A stretch of 64,000 nucleotides of DNA from Gammaproteobacteria bacterium (lineage in GTDB: Bacteria > Pseudomonadota > Gammaproteobacteria > Burkholderiales > Rhodocyclaceae): positions 46,224-110,223 of the forward strand of contig JARFTX010000003.1 in the NCBI GenBank assembly GCA_029289265.1, in the 5' to 3' direction. This document shows positions 21,183-29,857 of this stretch, in pieces; position 1 is the stretch's first letter, and every line of letters begins with the position of its first letter. The position numbers were made by a program, and so were the translations under genes. The notes under the pieces were generated by a model. The model ran no database searches, had not been told where the DNA came from, and worked only from the letters and a program-made list of their open reading frames with translations.

Positions 21183-21199
21183 CATAAGCTGTATTTATG
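21183..21199. promoter_or_regulatory. Palindrome upstream of the LysR gene
   Basis: CATAA-N7-TTATG is a perfect inverted repeat whose near arm ends nine bases before the regulator start, in an AT-rich patch. LysR operators commonly have T-N11-A interrupted dyads; this fits in size. The remaining bases to 21418 (about 220) show no gene or clear signal. Confidence 0.35.
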
Positions 21200-21418
21200 C
21201 AGACAATTAGACCACACAAGGCCCCTGCCCGGCGACTGCCCTACTTCGTCGGCCCACGGCATGCGGCTTCGTGCGATGAACCGGGATCGAGGGCCTGACC
21301 GTCGGGGCGATTGAGATTGGATGGTGCTCGCCGGCGCGCTCGGTGGCTAGGCCGCGCCTGCCCGGCTTGGCGGGCTTTCGTTGCCGATACCCGGCACAAA
21401 CGCGGATTCCGGCCTCGA

Positions 21419-22360
21419 TCACCCCGCCTCGATCACCTGCGTCGCAAAACACAGGTCTTCCCAGGCTTTTGCCTTGTCGGCCTGATTGCGCAGCAGGTAG
21501 GCCGGGTGGTAGGTGACGACCACGGGGATTTCGCGGTAGCGATGCACCTGGCCGCGCACGGCACTGATGCGTACGTCGGATTCGAGCAGACTTTGCGCGG
21601 CCGGACGCCCGAGCGCGACGATCAGCTTCGGACCGATCAGCGCGATTTGACGCTCGAGATAGGGGCGGCAGGTCGCAATCTCGTCGGGCTGCGGTGTTCG
21701 GTTGTGCGGTGGACGGCATTTCACGGCATTGGCGATGTACACGCCCTCGCCGCGCTTCAGGGCGATCGAGGCCATCATGGCATCCAGCAACTTGCCCGCC
21801 GCTCCGACGAAGGGCTCGCCGAGCCGGTCCTCTTCCGCGCCCGGCCCCTCGCCGACCAATAGCCAGTCTGCGTCGCGCGCGCCCACGCCTGGCACCGCCT
21901 GCCGGCGCGACTCGCACAGACGGCACGCCGTGCAGGCGCGGATATCCGCCTCCAGCGCGTCCCAGTCGAGCGAGGCAATACGTTCGGCGCGCTCCGGACC
22001 GGCAGAATCGACGAACGCAGGCACGACATTCGAAGACGGCGAAGCCTCGGGCACCGGGTCGCGTCGCGCGAGAGCGTCCTGCGGCGTCGGGTCCGGGAGG
22101 CGCGACCGCCCGCCGCCTATGGGAGCTGAGGGTCGCAAATTCGTCGCGTCGGAGGGCGTTGCCGTGGCCGCAAGTCGCGCATCCGCTGCCGCAGCCATCG
22201 AACGCGCATCGTCCCCGACCACAACCTCGCCATCAGCCGAGGCGTCATCCAGCGCCGGCAAAACTCCGGCTTCGGCCGACGCAACAGCCCCTTGGGTGCG
22301 CACCCGCAGGCGCCAGACGGGGCCGAGCCCCATTTCCCTCAACACGGACGGATTCGGCAT
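21419..22360 (-). CDS. Uracil-DNA glycosylase, family 4 (Fe-S)
   Basis: 313 residues. A poorly conserved Ala/Pro-rich N-terminal part (1-125) precedes the glycosylase domain. The domain has GEGPGAEED (170-178), Cys ligands for a [4Fe-4S] cluster (Cys143/Cys146 or Cys146/Cys149, then Cys215 and Cys231) and the TYHPAYLLR motif. Known role: removes uracil from DNA. The start at 22360 is two bases after the rimI stop; a longer frame to 22552 would overlap rimI. Part of the tsaB-rimI-udg run. Confidence 0.93.
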   Translation of the reverse strand: MPNPSVLREMGLGPVWRLRVRTQGAVASAEAGVLPALDDASADGEVVVGDDARSMAAAADARLAATATPSDATNLRPSAPIGGGRSRLPDPTPQDALARRDPVPEASPSSNVVPAFVDSAGPERAERIASLDWDALEADIRACTACRLCESRRQAVPGVGARDADWLLVGEGPGAEEDRLGEPFVGAAGKLLDAMMASIALKRGEGVYIANAVKCRPPHNRTPQPDEIATCRPYLERQIALIGPKLIVALGRPAAQSLLESDVRISAVRGQVHRYREIPVVVTYHPAYLLRNQADKAKAWEDLCFATQVIEAG

Positions 22361-22362
22361 GG

Positions 22363-22815
22363 TCACAGGCCGCGCCTCATCACGATCGCGTCCTCGCGTG
22401 TTCCGTTCGGCGCCGGATAGTAGCGCTTGCGCCGTCCGACCGCCTCGAATCCGTGACGGCGATAAAGCGCGAGGGCGGCTTCGTTGGACGGACGCACTTC
22501 GAGGAACATCTGTGCCGCCCCGTGGCTGCGGGCATCCTCGAACAGGTGGCAAAGCATGAAATTGGCGTGACCCCGGCGCTGCGCCGGCCGCACCACGCTG
22601 ATGTTGAGCAGATGAGCTTCGTCGAGCACCACCAGCATCACCGAATAGGCGACAGGCGTGTCATCGGAGCGCAGGATGTAAGTGCTGTAGCCGGCCGTCA
22701 AGGCATCGATGAAGTTTCCCCGTGTCCAGGGAAAAGCGTGCAAGTCCGACTCGTTGGCGACGACCCAGTCGAGATCGGCATCGGTCATCGGCCCCACCCT
22801 GTAATCCCTGTTCAT
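22363..22815 (-). CDS. rimI: Ribosomal protein S18 N-alpha-acetyltransferase RimI
   Basis: 150 residues from the chosen start. GNAT fold with the acetyl-CoA loop VVRPAQRRGHANFML and the RimI-type C-terminal EVRPSNEAALALYRRHGFEAVGRRKRYY segment seen in pieces. Known role: N-terminal acetylation of ribosomal protein S18. A TTG at 22842 would add nine residues. Lies between tsaB and the uracil-DNA glycosylase gene, a common arrangement in betaproteobacteria. Confidence 0.94.
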   Translation of the reverse strand: MNRDYRVGPMTDADLDWVVANESDLHAFPWTRGNFIDALTAGYSTYILRSDDTPVAYSVMLVVLDEAHLLNISVVRPAQRRGHANFMLCHLFEDARSHGAAQMFLEVRPSNEAALALYRRHGFEAVGRRKRYYPAPNGTREDAIVMRRGL

Positions 22816-22894
22816 CGCGTTCCCGCGCAACCCGTCGGCCAAGGCGGAGTGCCCCGTGCCACATCGACCTGCACGACTGCAAGCGTTGCCCCGT

Positions 22895-23590
22895 TCATGC
22901 CCGCCCCCCGCGGATCCGCCGCTCCTCGGTCGTCAGCGCAACCTTGTCGCGCACATAGATCGGGGCGGCGCATTCGGGCGCAACACTCCGTCCGGCGGCA
23001 AGCTCTTGTGCGGCGATACGGGCGACATCGCAGGCGCGCGCAACCGAGTTAGGCATCCAGCCCGAAGCCTGGGCGCGCAGTGCGGGCGGAAACCTGCCGT
23101 CGTGATGGCCCAGGGCGGAGCCGATCGCCACCCAGGCCTGCCCGTCGGGAAGGACGAGCGCTTCCGGCGGGACGCAGACCGGCGCCGACACCTCGATGGG
23201 CACGCCCGGCGAGGCGAAGCGGTAGGCGGCGGCATAGGCCTCGCCCATGCGTGCATCGCTCGCGACGAACACCCTCTCCGCCTTCGCCTGGACGGCAAGG
23301 GCGGCCAGGCTGCAGACCGGCACGACCCGCAGCTCGGCCCCCATCGCGAGCCCTTGCGCCACCGAGCAGGCGAGCCGCAAGCCGGTGAAGGCGCCGGGGC
23401 CGGCGCCGAAGGCGATCGCGTCAAGATCCTGCAGCCGGAACTGTGCCTCGGCGAGCAGCGACACGAGCATCGGCAGAAGATACTCGGAGTGGTTGGCGTG
23501 GCCCTCGAGCGGCCGCTCGAGCGTTTCGCCCCCGGCGAGCAGTGCCGCCGTCGCGTGCTCGCACGAAGTCTCGATCGCAAGGATTTTCAT
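22895..23590 (-). CDS. tsaB: tRNA t6A37 synthesis protein TsaB
   Basis: 231 residues of the ASKHA fold. Opens with MKILAIETSCE and contains GPGAFTGLRLA, the hallmark of TsaB. Known role: platform for TsaD and TsaE in threonylcarbamoylation of adenosine 37 in ANN-decoding tRNAs. First gene of the tsaB-rimI-udg run; 79 bases separate it from rimI. Confidence 0.96.
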   Translation of the reverse strand: MKILAIETSCEHATAALLAGGETLERPLEGHANHSEYLLPMLVSLLAEAQFRLQDLDAIAFGAGPGAFTGLRLACSVAQGLAMGAELRVVPVCSLAALAVQAKAERVFVASDARMGEAYAAAYRFASPGVPIEVSAPVCVPPEALVLPDGQAWVAIGSALGHHDGRFPPALRAQASGWMPNSVARACDVARIAAQELAAGRSVAPECAAPIYVRDKVALTTEERRIRGGRA

Positions 23591-23682
23591 AGCGCAGGCA
23601 TTCTACCGGCTGGCGCACCGGTTTGGCTTGCGCACCTGCCTGCGGGGGGCGGGAGTGGTCCTCCGCGCGGCGACGCGCAGCC

Positions 23683-23958
23683 TTACTGCTTCTTGCGGGG
23701 GCGCTCTTCGTACACGTTGCGCAAGGACTCTCGCCACTCGCGGCTCAAGACGTTGCGCTCGGCCGGCGAGAGGCGGCGGCGTTCATCAGTCGAGTCGGGC
23801 AGGCTGCCGGATGTGAGCAGCGCACGCCGAACATCGTCGCGGCGCTTGTCCATGTGCGAAAGGATGTGTTCGGGCCCGTCGTCCAAGCCCAGTTCGCCGT
23901 CCCCTGCGTAACCGGGGCCTGCAGCCAGCATGAAGACCGCGCCGATGAGCGGTATCAT
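23683..23958 (-). CDS. Small exported basic protein of unknown function
   Basis: 91 residues. A hydrophobic stretch at 1-18 ending in AGPGYAG looks like a signal peptide. The mature part is charged, with LSPAERNVLSREWRESLRNVYEE near the C-terminus; small betaproteobacterial exported proteins of this type recur but have no assigned role. The start is uncertain: a GTG five codons upstream and a frame to 24090 are alternatives, and no clear Shine-Dalgarno is present. Codon usage and the conserved-looking C-terminus support it as real. Confidence 0.6.
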   Translation of the reverse strand: MIPLIGAVFMLAAGPGYAGDGELGLDDGPEHILSHMDKRRDDVRRALLTSGSLPDSTDERRRLSPAERNVLSREWRESLRNVYEERPRKKQ

Positions 23959-24251
23959 GCCCGTGAACGCCACGCGAACGCGCCACGCCGGGAGTTCGGC
24001 TGCGGGTCGGAGAACATCGAGCGACGAACGGGCTGGAGCAGACAAGAGCGTCGACCTTTTCAGAGAGTCCGGACATGACGAAAAATACAACCATTCGAGC
24101 CGACCGGGGCGTTCGAGGCAGCGGCTACACCGATAGTTTGTAAGGGAAATTTGCCATTCCCGTTCGGGCTTACGAAGCGTTACCTGCGACGTGCCCGCGG
24201 TGCTCGAACTGTTACTAGCATGCCAGTCCGCCGCAAGATAGGATGTGAAAT

Positions 24252-24989
24252 ATGAACGGTAAAGCGCGAATCAAGGTAATTCTGGTCGATGACGACGCAC
24301 GTCTGCGTGATCTGCTTTCCCGTTACCTGATGGAACAGGGTTTCTCGGTGAAGGCCGTTCCCGACGGGGCCTCGATGGACCGCGCCCTGCATCGCGAGCA
24401 CTTCGACCTGATGGTGCTCGATCTGATGTTGCCCGGGGAGGACGGTTTGGCGATCTGCCGCCGCCTGCGCAACGACAGCAAGACCATCCCCATCGTCATG
24501 CTGACCGCCAAGGGCGACGAAGTGGACCGCATCATCGGTCTGGAGATGGGCGCCGACGACTACTTGCCCAAGCCGTTCAACCCGCGCGAGCTGGTTGCCC
24601 GCATACAGGCCGTCATGCGACGGCGCCCGGCCGTGCTGCCGGGTGCACCGGCGGCGGAACTGGACATCGTCAGCTTCGGCCGCGTGCGGGTCAATCTGGG
24701 CACCCGAACGCTCGAGCGCGATGGCGAGGACATTCCGCTCACCACCGGCGAGTTCTCGCTTCTCAAGGTGCTGCTCCAGCATCCGCGCGAGCCTTTGTCC
24801 CGTGACAAGCTGATGGAGCTTGCCCGCGGACGCGAATACGGCGTTTTCGACCGTGCCATCGACGTCCAGGTGAGCCGCCTGCGCAAGCTGGTCGAGGACG
24901 ATCCCGCCAAGCCCCGCTACATCCAGACGGTTTGGGGATTCGGCTACGTCTTCGTGCCCGACGACGCCAAGAGCGGCAGTGAAAGCTGA
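24252..24989 (+). CDS. ompR: Response regulator OmpR
   Basis: 245 residues. Receiver domain with acidic pair Asp13/Asp14, phosphorylation site Asp57 and Lys107 (LPKPF), then an OmpR-type winged helix with the RAIDVQVSRLRKLVEDDP recognition region and a YIQTVWGFGYVF end. Known role: DNA-binding half of the EnvZ/OmpR envelope-stress and osmolarity system. AGGA precedes the start. The 293 bases before it are gene-free with no clear promoter. envZ overlaps its end by 11 bases. Confidence 0.94.
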   Translation: MNGKARIKVILVDDDARLRDLLSRYLMEQGFSVKAVPDGASMDRALHREHFDLMVLDLMLPGEDGLAICRRLRNDSKTIPIVMLTAKGDEVDRIIGLEMGADDYLPKPFNPRELVARIQAVMRRRPAVLPGAPAAELDIVSFGRVRVNLGTRTLERDGEDIPLTTGEFSLLKVLLQHPREPLSRDKLMELARGREYGVFDRAIDVQVSRLRKLVEDDPAKPRYIQTVWGFGYVFVPDDAKSGSES

Positions 24990-26412
24990 CCGATCGTATC
25001 TCCGGGGAGTCACTTCCAGACGGCTGACGGCGCTCTCGCGCTACGTACCGGATTTCCTGCCGCGCACGCTGCTGTGGCAGACCTTTCTGCTTATCGCTCT
25101 GGTGCTGATCCTCGCGCTGGCTGCCTGGTCGCAGATCTTCCGCCACTTTCAGGAACCGGCGCGCGCACGCGACCTCTCGCAGATGGTAGTGAGCGTCGTC
25201 AACCTCACCCGCACGGCGTTGATCAACGCCGAGGTGACGCGGCGCACCGAACTGCTGATCGACCTGGCCGCCCTCGAAGGCATCCGGATCTACCCGTCCG
25301 AGCCTACCGACGAGCTTCAGCCGTTGGCCAATACCCGCCTGATGCATCTGCTCACCGCCGAGATCCGCGAACAGCTCGGCCCGCACACACGTCTCGCATC
25401 GCGCTGGAAGACGCTCGATGGCTTCTGGATAAGCTTCCGGCTCGACCCCGAGGACGCGGACGATTTCTGGGTCATGTTGCCGGCCGAGCGGCTCGAAGAG
25501 GCCCGACCCCTCGAGTGGCTGATGTGGGGCAGTGTGGCGCTGCTGGTGGCGCTCGCCGGCGCCTTTCTGATCGTGACCCGAATCAGCTCCCCGCTGCGCA
25601 ATCTCGCCCGCTCGGCACGTCTGGTAGGCGGAGGCCGCAAGCCCCCCGCCCTCCCGGAAAACGGTCCGCAGGAGATCGCCGTCGTTGCCCGCGCCTTCAA
25701 CCAGATGGCAGGCGATCTGGCCCGCACCGATGCCGATAGAGCCCTGATTCTTGCAGGCGTGTCACATGATCTGCGCACGCCGCTTGCACGGCTGCGCCTG
25801 GGCATCGAGATGTCGGGAGCGCCCGATACCGACGTCCAGGCGATGGTGACCGACATCGAGGAGATGGACCGCATCATCGGCCAATTTCTCGATTTCGGGC
25901 GCGGCGATCCCAACGAGCCGATGCAACCGGTCAACGTCGCGCGCATGCTCGCGGAGATGTCCGAACCGTATCGCCTGCGCGGAACACCCATCCAGCTCGA
26001 CCTTCCCGATGCGCTGATGCTCAACGCGCGCGCGCTGCCGCTGCGCCGGGCGGTCGCGAACCTGATCGACAACGCCGTGCGCTACGCGGGTAGCGATCGT
26101 CCCATCGACGTCGTCGCCCGCGCCCAGGGTGGCGAGGTGTTGATCGAGGTCGCGGACAGGGGGCCCGGCATTCCGGCGGACGAAGTCGAGCGCCTGCGCC
26201 ACCCCTTCACCCGACTGGAGACTGCGCGCTCGGACACCAAGGGCGCGGGGCTCGGTCTGGCGATCGTCGACCGCATCATGCTCGCCCACTCGGGCCGGCT
26301 CGAGTTGTTGCCGCGCAATGGCGGCGGACTGCGTGCAGTCCTGCATCTGCCCCTGGAGAAGCCGCGCAGGCAGACTGCCTATGCACCGGGTCACCGCGAA
26401 GCCCAGGCCTGA
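24979..26412 (+). CDS. envZ: Sensor histidine kinase EnvZ
   Basis: 477 residues. Two membrane helices (about 31-52 and 181-200) flank a periplasmic domain of about 130 residues; a HAMP linker follows, then the H-box VSHDLRTPLARL with phospho-acceptor His263, N-box Asn365, and G boxes DRGPGIP and GAGLGLAIV. Known role: senses envelope or osmotic cues and controls OmpR phosphorylation. It starts with GTG inside the ompR end. Confidence 0.93.
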   Translation: MKADRSYLRGVTSRRLTALSRYVPDFLPRTLLWQTFLLIALVLILALAAWSQIFRHFQEPARARDLSQMVVSVVNLTRTALINAEVTRRTELLIDLAALEGIRIYPSEPTDELQPLANTRLMHLLTAEIREQLGPHTRLASRWKTLDGFWISFRLDPEDADDFWVMLPAERLEEARPLEWLMWGSVALLVALAGAFLIVTRISSPLRNLARSARLVGGGRKPPALPENGPQEIAVVARAFNQMAGDLARTDADRALILAGVSHDLRTPLARLRLGIEMSGAPDTDVQAMVTDIEEMDRIIGQFLDFGRGDPNEPMQPVNVARMLAEMSEPYRLRGTPIQLDLPDALMLNARALPLRRAVANLIDNAVRYAGSDRPIDVVARAQGGEVLIEVADRGPGIPADEVERLRHPFTRLETARSDTKGAGLGLAIVDRIMLAHSGRLELLPRNGGGLRAVLHLPLEKPRRQTAYAPGHREAQA

Positions 26413-26465
26413 TGCAGCGCCGACTCTTGCCACATTCAATCAAGACGAGAAACGGAGATGGTTCG

Positions 26466-26765
26466 ATGCTTTATGCACTGATCGGCGAGGATGCTCCAGG
26501 CAGCCTCGAGACCCGCATGTCGGTTCGCCCCGCGCACGTCGCGCGCCTCGAGGCCCTGCGCGATGCGGGACGCCTGATCCTCGCGGGCCCGATGCCGGCG
26601 ATCGACTCGCCCGATCCCGGTCCGGCCGGGTTTCAGGGGAGCCTGGTGGTGGCCGAGTTCGGCTCGCTCGCCGAGGCCGAGTCCTGGCTCGCCGACGACC
26701 CCTACACCACCGCAGGCGTGTTCCGGCGGACGTCCGTTCGACCGTTCCGAAAGGTCCTGCCGTGA
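26466..26765 (+). CDS. YciI family protein
   Basis: 99 residues, one YciI (ferredoxin-like, YCII-related) domain beginning MLYALIGEDAPGS, with the conserved His38-like and Asp residues of the family (RPAHVARLEAL, DDPYTTAGVF). Biochemical role is not established in general. GGAG precedes the start; an open frame to 26412 exists but lacks support. The stop overlaps the GTG start of bolA. Confidence 0.92.
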   Translation: MLYALIGEDAPGSLETRMSVRPAHVARLEALRDAGRLILAGPMPAIDSPDPGPAGFQGSLVVAEFGSLAEAESWLADDPYTTAGVFRRTSVRPFRKVLP

Positions 26766-27052
26766 GCACGATCGAACACATCCGCAGCCGCTTGGCGGCA
26801 CTCGATCCATCGTCGCTGGACATCCAGGACGACAGCGCTCTCCACGCCGGCCACGTCGGGGCAAAAGGCGGCGGTGGGCACTATAGATTGATGATCGTGT
26901 CCGAGCATTTCGCCGGCTTGAGCACGGTCGCGCGACACCGTATGATTTACGCCGTCCTCGGCGACATGATGCGCGGATCGATCCATGCCCTTGCAATACG
27001 TGCCCTGACGGCCGACGAGGCCAACTCCCAACCCAACCGAAAGGAAACCTGA
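26762..27052 (+). CDS. bolA: BolA family protein
   Basis: 96 residues with GHVGAKGGGGHYRLMIVSEHF and the conserved HRMIYAVLGDMM region (seen as separate motifs). The His residues are the likely shared Fe-S ligands in BolA-Grx complexes. Known role: stress morphogene and Fe-S trafficking. GTG start overlapping the yciI stop as GTGA; the end overlaps the next gene by one base. Longer frames upstream were not used because they shadow yciI. Confidence 0.92.
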   Translation: MSTIEHIRSRLAALDPSSLDIQDDSALHAGHVGAKGGGGHYRLMIVSEHFAGLSTVARHRMIYAVLGDMMRGSIHALAIRALTADEANSQPNRKET

Positions 27053-27834
27053 TGAAACGCTTTCCCAGCCGCATCGCGCTCGCCCTGCTGACGGCCTTCT
27101 TCGCGCACGTCGCGATCGCGGCCGAGCCGCTTGCCACCGTGAATGGCACGGCGATTCCGTCGAGCCGTGCTGCCGCCATGCTCGACGAACAGCGCGCCCA
27201 GGGCGCCGAAGACACCCAGCAGTTGCGGGATGCAATCCGCGAGGAACTGATCCGCCGTGAGATCCTCGCCCAGGAGGCCAGCAAGAAAGGTCTCGAGAAG
27301 AAGCCCGAAATTCAGGCGCAGATGGAACTTGCCCGCCAGGCGATCCTGATCCGGGCCTACATTCAGGACTACGTCGTAACCAACCCCGTGACCGATGCGG
27401 ACGTCCGCAAGGAGTATGAGGACATCAAGGGTCGGATGGGCTCCAAGGAATACAAGCCCCGCCACGTTCTGGTCGAGACCGAAGGTGAGGCCAACGAGAT
27501 CATCGCCAAACTCAGGGCAGGCGAGAGCTTCGAGGAATTGGCCAAGCGTTCGCTCGACCCCGGCTCGCGCGAGCGTGGCGGCGAACTCGGGTGGAGCAGC
27601 CCCGGCATGTTCGTCGAGCCGTTTGCCGAGGCGATGGTCGCGCTCGAGAAGGGCCAGTACAGCGCGGCGCCGGTCCGAAGCGATTTCGGCTTTCACGTCA
27701 TCATGCTCGACGATGTGCGCGAACTTCAGGCGCCGCCCATCGACGACGTCAAGCCGCAACTGGAGCAGCGCCTGCAGCAGCAGCGCATCGAGCAGCATCT
27801 GATGGAACTGCGCGCCAAGGCCGACGTGAAGTAA
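27052..27834 (+). CDS. Periplasmic peptidyl-prolyl isomerase, PpiC/parvulin type
   Basis: 260 residues. Signal peptide (about 1-23, ending AIAA), an N-terminal helical chaperone region (24-135) and a parvulin domain (about 137-232) with RHVLVETEGEA, GELGWSSPGMFVEPF and FGFHVIML motifs. Known role: folding of outer-membrane and periplasmic proteins. It is the last gene of ompR-envZ-yciI-bolA and is followed by a strong terminator. Confidence 0.94.
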   Translation: MKRFPSRIALALLTAFFAHVAIAAEPLATVNGTAIPSSRAAAMLDEQRAQGAEDTQQLRDAIREELIRREILAQEASKKGLEKKPEIQAQMELARQAILIRAYIQDYVVTNPVTDADVRKEYEDIKGRMGSKEYKPRHVLVETEGEANEIIAKLRAGESFEELAKRSLDPGSRERGGELGWSSPGMFVEPFAEAMVALEKGQYSAAPVRSDFGFHVIMLDDVRELQAPPIDDVKPQLEQRLQQQRIEQHLMELRAKADVK

Positions 27835-27856
27835 GTCGGAACGCGGCGAACGTAAT

Positions 27857-27892
27857 AAGGCCGACCGGCGTTCTGCGCCGGTCGGCCTTTTC
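27857..27892 (+). terminator. Rho-independent terminator after the isomerase gene
   Basis: A perfect 14-base-pair stem (arms 27857-27870 and 27876-27889) with a five-base loop, the 3' arm ending in CCTTTT. Ends the ompR to isomerase transcript and may also act on the convergent acyl-CoA dehydrogenase transcript because the arm starts with AA. Confidence 0.88.
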
Positions 27893-28008
27893 GTATCGAG
27901 GATTCGCCTGCAGCGGATCTGGATAGCGATTACCACTCGCCGCGGATCTCCGTCCCCATGTGGGGCAAGCACGGCTCCGGCACCTTGAGGCGCGGGAGCC
28001 GTCCCATC

Positions 28009-29805
28009 TCAGAACTGCTCGTCGGCGAGCTCCAAGGCCCCGTTGGCACCCTTCACCACGGCATGTGCCAGACCTGCGGCCCGTGACAGCACGTGGTCGG
28101 CGTAGAAACGCGCGGTCACCACCTTGGCACCCAGGAAGTCGGTATCGCTGCTGCCCGAGGCAAGCTGTCGGGTCGCCACCAGCGCCGAACGCGCCATCAG
28201 CCAGCCGCCGGCCACCACCCCGACCAACTCGAGGAAAGGCACAGCGCCGACCGAGGCGGCCTTGATGTCGCGGCCATACGTGGCGAGGAGGTATTCGACT
28301 GCCATGTCGACCGCCGCGACGCCGGCTTCCAGCGAGTCGGCAATCGCCGCAAGCCCGGCTTCGCCAGCGCCGCGAAGCTCACCGACCACCGCACGCATCT
28401 CGCCCAGCAAGGCCTTGACCGTGCGCCCCTCGTCGCGGGCGACCTTGCGCCCGATCAGGTCGTTGGCCTGAATCGCGGTCGTACCCTCGTAGATGGTCGT
28501 GATGCGCGCATCACGCAGGTGCTGGGCTGCGCCCGTCTCCTCGATGTAGCCCATGCCGCCGTGGACCTGGACGCCGAGCGAGGCGATATCGATCGAGTTT
28601 TCCGTGCTCCAGCCCTTGACGACCGGGATCATCAGATCAACGAAAGCCTGCCGCTCCCGCCGGACAGCCTCGTCCGGATGACGGTGGGCGAAGTCGGTCG
28701 CCGCCGCGACGACGTGCGCGAGCGCGCGCATGGCCTCGGTCTGCGATTTCATCAGCATCAGCATGCGGCGCACGTCGGGGTGGCGGATGATCGGCACCTT
28801 GGGGCCGCCGCGCACACCCGCCTCGGTGCCCTGGACGCGATCCCGGGCATAGGCAAGCGCGTGCTGATAGGCACGATCGGCCAGCGCCACGCCCTCCATT
28901 CCGACCGCGAAGCGCGCCTCGTTCATCATGATGAACATGTACTCGAGGCCCCGGTTCGGCTCCCCCACGAGGGTCCCGGTCGCGCCGCCCTTGTCGCCGA
29001 AGGCGAGCACGCAGGTGGGACTCGCGTGAATGCCGAGCTTGTGCTCGATCGAGACGCAATGCACGTCGTTGCGGGCACCGAGGCTGCCGTCGGCGTTCAC
29101 CAGGAACTTGGGCACGACGAAGAGCGAAATGCCCTTCACGCCCTCCGGGGCGTCGGGCAGGCGCGCGAGCACCAGGTGGACGATGTTGTCGGTGAGGTCG
29201 TGCTCACCGTAGGTGATGAAGATCTTCTGGCCGAACAGCTTGTAGGTGCCGTCGCCTTGCGGCTCGGCGCGCGTGCGCACGGCGGCGAGGTCCGAGCCCG
29301 CCTGCGGCTCGGTCAGGTTCATGGTGCCGGTCCATTCGCCGCTCACCATCTTCGGCAAATACATCGCCTTCTGCTCGTCGCTGCCGCGCAGCATCAGCGC
29401 CTCGATCGCGCCGCCGGTCAGCATCGGGCACAGCGAGAAAGCCATGTTGGAGGCCTTCCACATCTCCATCACGGCCGTGGCGACGAGCTTGGGCAGGCCC
29501 TGGCCGCCGAAGTCCGGATCGCAGGGCAGCGCCGTCCAGCCGGCCTCGGTGAACTGCCGGTAGGCTTCACGCCAGCCCGGCGCGGTCGTCACTTCGCCGT
29601 GCGACCACTTGGCACCTTCGACGTCGCCGGTCTTGTTGAGCGGCGCCAGGATGCCGGTCGCGAACTTGCTCGCCTCGTCCAGGATGGCGTCGACCAGATC
29701 GGTCGAGACCTCTTCGCAGCCGGGCAGCTTCTGAACTTCTTGCAGACCCGCCAGTTCGCGCATCACGAACTGCATGTCGCGGATGGGTGCGGCGTAATGA
29801 CTCAT
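28009..29805 (-). CDS. Acyl-CoA dehydrogenase, long C-terminal form (DmdC-like family)
   Basis: 598 residues, longer than classical 380-residue acyl-CoA dehydrogenases owing to an extra C-terminal domain. FAD/substrate motifs MNLTEPQAGSDL (162-173) and the catalytic base Glu440 in IYEGTTAIQ are present. Family members act on acyl-CoA thioesters, including methylmercaptopropionyl-CoA; the substrate here is unknown. Electrons would go to the EtfAB encoded upstream in the same run. Last gene of etfB-etfA-permease-dehydrogenase. Confidence 0.93.
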   Translation of the reverse strand: MSHYAAPIRDMQFVMRELAGLQEVQKLPGCEEVSTDLVDAILDEASKFATGILAPLNKTGDVEGAKWSHGEVTTAPGWREAYRQFTEAGWTALPCDPDFGGQGLPKLVATAVMEMWKASNMAFSLCPMLTGGAIEALMLRGSDEQKAMYLPKMVSGEWTGTMNLTEPQAGSDLAAVRTRAEPQGDGTYKLFGQKIFITYGEHDLTDNIVHLVLARLPDAPEGVKGISLFVVPKFLVNADGSLGARNDVHCVSIEHKLGIHASPTCVLAFGDKGGATGTLVGEPNRGLEYMFIMMNEARFAVGMEGVALADRAYQHALAYARDRVQGTEAGVRGGPKVPIIRHPDVRRMLMLMKSQTEAMRALAHVVAAATDFAHRHPDEAVRRERQAFVDLMIPVVKGWSTENSIDIASLGVQVHGGMGYIEETGAAQHLRDARITTIYEGTTAIQANDLIGRKVARDEGRTVKALLGEMRAVVGELRGAGEAGLAAIADSLEAGVAAVDMAVEYLLATYGRDIKAASVGAVPFLELVGVVAGGWLMARSALVATRQLASGSSDTDFLGAKVVTARFYADHVLSRAAGLAHAVVKGANGALELADEQF

Positions 29806-29857
29806 TGGTTACTTCCTCCAGTCGGTTGATTCCGTCATGCGGAAAACTCGTCGTTCG

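Noticed and set aside
23959..24251. Searched for a small RNA or promoter upstream of ompR
   Set aside because: Only an imperfect GGGAA/TTCCC repeat was found; no -10/-35 pair or terminator supports a transcript.
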